NCBI GenBank assembly: GCA_046330075.1
Contig: JAXLTL010000003.1
Coordinates: 271,986 to 335,985 of the forward strand
Source of the DNA: JAJTFW01 sp046330075
Lineage (GTDB): Bacteria > Bacteroidota > Bacteroidia > AKYH767-A > OLB10
Direction of reading: 5' to 3'
Length of the DNA stretch: 64,000 nt
The position numbers were made by a program, and so were the translations under genes. A model generated the notes under the pieces. That model saw nothing but the letters and a program-made list of their open reading frames with translations. It did not search any database and was not told the DNA's origin. Shown piece by piece: positions 60,156-64,000 of this stretch. The number at the start of each line of letters is the position of its first letter. The first letter of the stretch is position 1.

Positions 60156-61340
60156 TTACTCTTCATAGTAAATTGCGTCTAAAAATGCTGCCCTTGCGTT
60201 ACTAATTTGTTGTTCTTGTTTTGATGTTACTGTCGGATTTAACCACCATTCACTGTCGTAAATTCTTTCAATAACGTGTTCCCAATAACCTTTGTAATCA
60301 ATCTCAGATTTGCTTACGTTAAAGTCCTTGCAAAATCGTTTCTGATTTTTTGATGTCAAGCAATAGAACACATCAGGTCTTTTCATTGCTAAAAGTCTTG
60401 ATGCTACACCGATATAGTTTCCTGAAAATACTTTTGTAAAGTGCTTAACAAAATTGTCATAATGTGTTCTTGTAATTTGTCCGCTTAAAGGAATTTGGTC
60501 AAGCGAAACTGAAATATCTTTGTTGTTCACTATTATTTCGTGAACATAGTCGCCACGTCCAATCATACTACCAAAATAACCCCAATCAACTGCATATTTT
60601 GTTGTCGCACCAGCAATGAATTTTCTTTTGTCGTCTTCCAATTCATTGAAGTGTTCTACTGAACCAAAAAGTTCTTGGGCAATTTCAATTACTTTAAGTC
60701 TTCGGTCAAGTCCGTGAGAGTCTTCTTTGCGGATTTTTGCTACAAACTCTTTCCAAGTCATATTGATTACGGGAACTTCGTGAATTGGCTTTCCATCGCT
60801 GTCGTCACTGCCATATAAACCAGAAAGACTTTTGATTTTTGGTCTTTGGTTTTTCCAAATTGTCTTGTAACGAATTAGGTCGGCTGTTGAAAATGATTTT
60901 GAAATTTTCCAACTGTCGTCAACAAGTTTAAAAGCGGTTTTTAGAAAATCGGCTGAGTTAATGTCTTTGCAACTTACCAGTGTATTTGCTTCTGTATTTT
61001 TATTAAACGCTTCTCTGGTGAAATTAGAACTACCAATTATTATTTCCCAATCGCTGTCGGTGTTATGAAAAAGATAAAGTTTCGGGTGAAATGTCCCTTG
61101 TGGTTGGTTTACAAATTGAATGTTTTTGTTGTCTAAAAAAGTTTCTATGAAATCGGGATGTGTTTGGTAGAAATGAATACCAACAACTATTTTTTTGATT
61201 TTGTCCTTGTTTGCTAATAGATTGTCAAAATGCTTTGAACCAACACCAGCCCAAGCTGTTGCCCAGTAGAAATTCTTATACTGTTTTGTCAACCGTTTAA
61301 ATTCGGTTTCTAACTGTGTCGGGTTGGTGATTAATTTCAT
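60156..61340 (-). CDS. PLD-family (HKD) nuclease-like protein
   Basis: 394 residues. The N-terminal 180 residues show a single HKD-type phospholipase D motif: GTFHPKLYLFHNTDSDWEIIIGSSNFTREAFNKNTE (His, Lys, then GSSN). Such proteins are often restriction or anti-phage nucleases that act as dimers. The remaining 210 residues form a separate alpha/beta domain (VPVINMTWKEFVAKIRKEDSH; VFYCLTSKNQKRFCKDFNVS) seen with this nuclease in other Bacteroidota. Sole gene of a 1372-bp cassette; its stop lies 14 bp from site e. Confidence 0.85.
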   Translation of the reverse strand: MKLITNPTQLETEFKRLTKQYKNFYWATAWAGVGSKHFDNLLANKDKIKKIVVGIHFYQTHPDFIETFLDNKNIQFVNQPQGTFHPKLYLFHNTDSDWEIIIGSSNFTREAFNKNTEANTLVSCKDINSADFLKTAFKLVDDSWKISKSFSTADLIRYKTIWKNQRPKIKSLSGLYGSDDSDGKPIHEVPVINMTWKEFVAKIRKEDSHGLDRRLKVIEIAQELFGSVEHFNELEDDKRKFIAGATTKYAVDWGYFGSMIGRGDYVHEIIVNNKDISVSLDQIPLSGQITRTHYDNFVKHFTKVFSGNYIGVASRLLAMKRPDVFYCLTSKNQKRFCKDFNVSKSEIDYKGYWEHVIERIYDSEWWLNPTVTSKQEQQISNARAAFLDAIYYEE

Positions 61341-61367
61341 ATTGTCTGTTTATGTTGTGGTCGTTTG

Positions 61368-61512
61368 GCATTACTGGTAACGTTTTGGCGCTTGGCGCAG
61401 TGGCGGAATTCGGAGCACAAAACTGTCAATACACCACAAAAGTTGATGCGAGGTAGAATGTTCAATTAACCACTTCAACCGCCATTGAGCCAAACGCCTG
61501 TTACCGGCTGGG
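61368..61512 (-). other. attC-like site f
   Basis: Arms GGTAACGTTTTGGCGCTTGG and GAGCCAAACGCCTGTTACC, with the shared inner GAGCACAAAACTGTCAA segment also present in site e. Crossover between 61380 and 61381. R'' CCAGCCGGTAAC matches the complement of the bases at the extreme right edge of the window. Confidence 0.8.
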
Positions 61513-61546
61513 CTTTTGTTGGTCCGAAGATGTGTTATTTTATAAA

Positions 61547-63937
61547 TCATAGTTGCACTTCAATTAAGTTTAATGTGTCTTGAATTAGATTGTCTAACTC
61601 TGGTGCCGTAATTGTGTTTGGGTTCATTCCCAATGTCGCATAGTCGGGATTCGGGTCACCATGATGTGGTTTCCATGAAACACCATTGATTAAATGCAAG
61701 TTTGAAATTATAGTTGCTCTATTTCCATTGTCCCTGAATACAACTCCTGAAGTGTCAAGGAATGAAATAAGTCTGCCGAAGGTTTTTTGTCCAGTCATTA
61801 AACGTATTTCCTTGTAGAACTTAAAACGCAAATGAGCTTCCAAAACATTACGCAACCATCCTAATACTGTGTCTTTGATTGAATGGTCTGGTGTTACTCG
61901 AAATGCCTCTAATGCTTCAATATGTTTGAAGTAATCATTTTTCACTAGGCTATCTAAATCACATTCTTCTATTACAGAAGCTTTTGCTGCGAAGTTTTCA
62001 GTTATTCTCAAAGTGTTTTTTACAGCACTACCAAAGTCTTTACCTATTTCGTGAAGAAAATATTCGTTATGGCTCAAAACAACTACTTGTTTCATTTGAT
62101 GAAATAGTGCTCTAATTATTCCGATAGTGTAAGTTCTTCGGTTTGTGTCTAAACTGGAAAGTGGGTCATCAAAAATTAAGATCTTGTTTTGACGGTTCGG
62201 GTCAATGTCAAGCTTGGATAAAAAGAATGCTAAAGCAATTGTGCTTTTATCTCCCTCGCTCAAACATTCCTTGGCATTAAATGGCTGATTTGGAACAAAT
62301 GAAATGTCCTTGCCGTCAATTGTTAGTTTATAAGCAATTTTGCTTTGCGTTGCTCTGCCTTGCGGAGCGACATGAACAACATTGTCAATTCTGAAATGAG
62401 TTTTGAAAACATTACCCAAGTAATGGTTGATACGTGTTTGGTAGCTACTGAAAAAAGTTGCTGCTGCTGTTTGCTGTTGTTGTGACAAAGTTGTGTATGC
62501 AGTTTCCAAACCTCTAAGGGTTTGTTTCTCGGTAGAAAGTTGACTGCAAAGTGTAGCAATGGGAGTTTCAAATCTCTTTTTTATTCTTTTTAGTCTGTCA
62601 ACCGCAAGCTGTGCATTTGCAACAGTCTGAATACCTGCACGAAAAGTTGCAATCGCTGTATTATAGGCGGTAACACTTTGATTGTAGCTGTCAATGTTTG
62701 TGTTAATGGTCTGCCCCGAAGACTGAAAAAAAGTAGCGGTGGCGGTAGCCACTGCTACTGTTGGGTTTTGTATTTTTTGTTGAAGCGAAGCAACCAAACT
62801 TTGAAATTCTGCTCTTAAAGCAGCTTCATCAGCAATAATGTTGAAGGTTGGTGGCTGAACAGTATTTGGCAAATGCGTAGCCCATGAATTAATTCTATCG
62901 GTGTTTGTCTGATTGATATTGTTTATCGCTTGAATAGCTGCGTCTAAATTGAAACTTTGAAGCGATGCTGAATGTGATTGAAGTCGCTGAACTAAAGCAT
63001 TAAACTCAGCATTGAATTTACTGATATAGGCGTTTAGAATTTCCGCATTTCCATTAATGGTCTGTTTGCAAAATGGACAAGAAATGGTTGGCTCATTTGC
63101 TGCTTGTTTGCTCTCCACGTATGCAAACCCTCTTTGCAGCCAATTTTCAGGTCCATCAAGTCCGTTTTCTGCTAAGTCTTGACAATGATTTGAAAACAAG
63201 GCTTCCAAAGTTGCATTTTGAATTGCTTGTGAGGTTGTCTGTAAGTCGGTAATAAGCGAAGCGAAGTCTATGCCCGAAGTTATTCGGGTCAACGGAGATA
63301 AAGTTTGTAATGTTTGAATTATAGAATTAGCGTTTGCACTCGCCAATGCAGCCTCTGCCGCTGTAATTTGTTGGTCAATACCGTTGGCTTGGGTTGCAGG
63401 AATTGTAAGAAAAGAAGTAATTAAGTCAGCGGTCAAATTGTTGCCCACTTGCTGAATTAACTGTTGTTCAATCGTTGCTTGATTTTGTCGTGAAGTAGCC
63501 TTAGCTGCCTTGTTTTGTTCAATTTGGTTTTGAATTGCTACTCCTTGTGCACCAATTACAAATTGATGAAGTTGCTTTTTGTGTTCATCATTGAAATCAA
63601 ATCCTGAATAGATATTTTCATTAACAAAATGAATATCAAAAATCTCAATGTCAGGAAATGGAGTTGTCCAACCTGCTGTCCCGAAAGTGTGAAATACATT
63701 CGGTGTACCAATTTGAGTTATTTGTGCTGCTTGTGGTGCGGTATGGTTTGTAGAAATTCTACTTCTAATAATTTCAGGTTTGTTGGTTGTCAGAGAACGA
63801 AATACAGATGTCAATGTAGTTTTACCGCCTCCATTGTCACCATAAATTAGTGTAAGCTGTTTAAAATTGACCTGTCCAGCAGCTGTGTAGTTGCGATATT
63901 TTCCAATGGAAGTTAGGTATTCTACTTTATTTATCAT
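61547..63937 (-). CDS. AAA/ABC-type ATPase with zinc hook, RloC/PrrC-like
   Basis: 796 residues: Walker A LIYGDNGGGKTTL (33-42), a long coiled-coil region interrupted by a zinc-hook-like SCPFCKQTING (Cys287/Cys290), signature-like LSEGDKSTIALAFFL and Walker B KILIFDDPLSSLD (near residue 590), with the His switch in VVLSHNEYFLHEI. The C-terminal 170 residues (RNVLEAHLRFKFYKEIR; SWKPHHGDPNPDY) have the helical character and paired His of RloC/PrrC anticodon nuclease modules. It probably acts in abortive anti-phage defence; the nuclease assignment is less certain than the ATPase. Sole gene of its cassette. Confidence 0.82.
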   Translation of the reverse strand: MINKVEYLTSIGKYRNYTAAGQVNFKQLTLIYGDNGGGKTTLTSVFRSLTTNKPEIIRSRISTNHTAPQAAQITQIGTPNVFHTFGTAGWTTPFPDIEIFDIHFVNENIYSGFDFNDEHKKQLHQFVIGAQGVAIQNQIEQNKAAKATSRQNQATIEQQLIQQVGNNLTADLITSFLTIPATQANGIDQQITAAEAALASANANSIIQTLQTLSPLTRITSGIDFASLITDLQTTSQAIQNATLEALFSNHCQDLAENGLDGPENWLQRGFAYVESKQAANEPTISCPFCKQTINGNAEILNAYISKFNAEFNALVQRLQSHSASLQSFNLDAAIQAINNINQTNTDRINSWATHLPNTVQPPTFNIIADEAALRAEFQSLVASLQQKIQNPTVAVATATATFFQSSGQTINTNIDSYNQSVTAYNTAIATFRAGIQTVANAQLAVDRLKRIKKRFETPIATLCSQLSTEKQTLRGLETAYTTLSQQQQTAAATFFSSYQTRINHYLGNVFKTHFRIDNVVHVAPQGRATQSKIAYKLTIDGKDISFVPNQPFNAKECLSEGDKSTIALAFFLSKLDIDPNRQNKILIFDDPLSSLDTNRRTYTIGIIRALFHQMKQVVVLSHNEYFLHEIGKDFGSAVKNTLRITENFAAKASVIEECDLDSLVKNDYFKHIEALEAFRVTPDHSIKDTVLGWLRNVLEAHLRFKFYKEIRLMTGQKTFGRLISFLDTSGVVFRDNGNRATIISNLHLINGVSWKPHHGDPNPDYATLGMNPNTITAPELDNLIQDTLNLIEVQL

Positions 63938-64000
63938 CTTTAAAAATGTCTTGTCGATTTTGTCAGTTTCAAGTTTGCTATGTCGTCATAGCCTTGCCGG

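Larger units (their letters stand above)
42001..64000 (-). mobile_element. Integron-type gene cassette array (no integrase in window)
   Basis: Seven attC-like palindromes (near 42.0, 42.8, 45.3, 47.4/49.1, 57.6/59.3, 60.1 and 61.4 kb) all point the same way and separate genes that lie on the minus strand apart from insertion-sequence genes. Inferred cassette lengths, insertion sequences removed: 754, 2485, 2163, about 8500, about 770, 1372 and about 2620 bp. The first bases of each cassette are complementary to its own R'' arm, as expected from circular intermediates. The array reads right to left, so an integrase and attI, if present, would lie beyond 64000; otherwise it is an integrase-less (CALIN-type) array. 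Confidence 0.82.

Overview
The window is a chromosomal segment of a Bacteroidota bacterium (flavobacterial/sphingobacterial/chitinophagal type; the genus cannot be fixed from sequence alone). Evidence: several secreted proteins end in type IX secretion (T9SS type A) sorting domains, promoters fit the TTG-N17-21-TAnnTTTG pattern, ribosome-binding sites are weak, and the gene neighbourhoods (serC-serA-DUF1015; acyl-CoA reductase next to a dicluster ferredoxin; peptidase U32 overlapping a ferredoxin; CzcA fused to an outer membrane factor) are typical of that phylum. No rRNA, tRNA or CRISPR array was seen.

Region 1 (1-30 kb) is mostly conserved chromosome. It holds a truncated T9SS protein; a four-gene ligase cluster (esterase, ATP-grasp, GCS2-type carboxylate-amine ligase, class I glutamine amidotransferase); a GlcD-type FAD oxidase; a DUF5723 envelope protein; isoaspartyl peptidase, PLPBP/YggS and an alpha/beta hydrolase; a serine-biosynthesis block (serC, serA, DUF1015); ferredoxin and LuxC-like reductase; rpmE2 and recA; TrhP-like U32 peptidase with ferredoxin; secreted, TPR and OmpA-like proteins. 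Region 2 (29-39.5 kb) is accessory: T9SS and lipoproteins, an ArsR/AHSA1 regulatory pair with a visible double operator, a REP-associated transposase with a 46-bp palindrome inside its own reading frame, DUF1801 and SRPBCC proteins, and a duplicated, decaying RDD gene.

Region 3 (39.55-41.9 kb) is a diversity-generating retroelement (DGR): a short T9SS protein, a secreted DUF1566/lectin-fold target ending in a 126-bp variable repeat, an Avd-like helical protein, a gapless 126-bp template repeat rich in AAC codons, and a reverse transcriptase cut off after 81 residues. Of 24 template/variable differences, 22 fall at coding-strand adenines, so the system has been active. The truncated enzyme and an in-frame TAG in the template suggest it is now dead or depends on an enzyme in trans.

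Region 4 (42.0 kb to the right edge) reads as an integron-type gene cassette array. Seven palindromic attC-like sites separate genes lying almost all on the minus strand. For every cassette, the first bases after one site are complementary to the outer arm of the next site in the reading direction, the signature left by integration of circular cassettes. Cargo: a membrane protein, an IS91-like element with a tyrosine recombinase, a type II restriction-modification pair with a YhdJ-like methylase, an unusually large (about 8.5 kb) heavy-metal efflux cassette, an exported protein, a PLD-family nuclease and a zinc-hook AAA ATPase resembling RloC/PrrC. Two identical 1659-bp IS1182-like elements have inserted at the same position of two different attC-like sites. 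The last bases of the window are predicted to lie at the next site.
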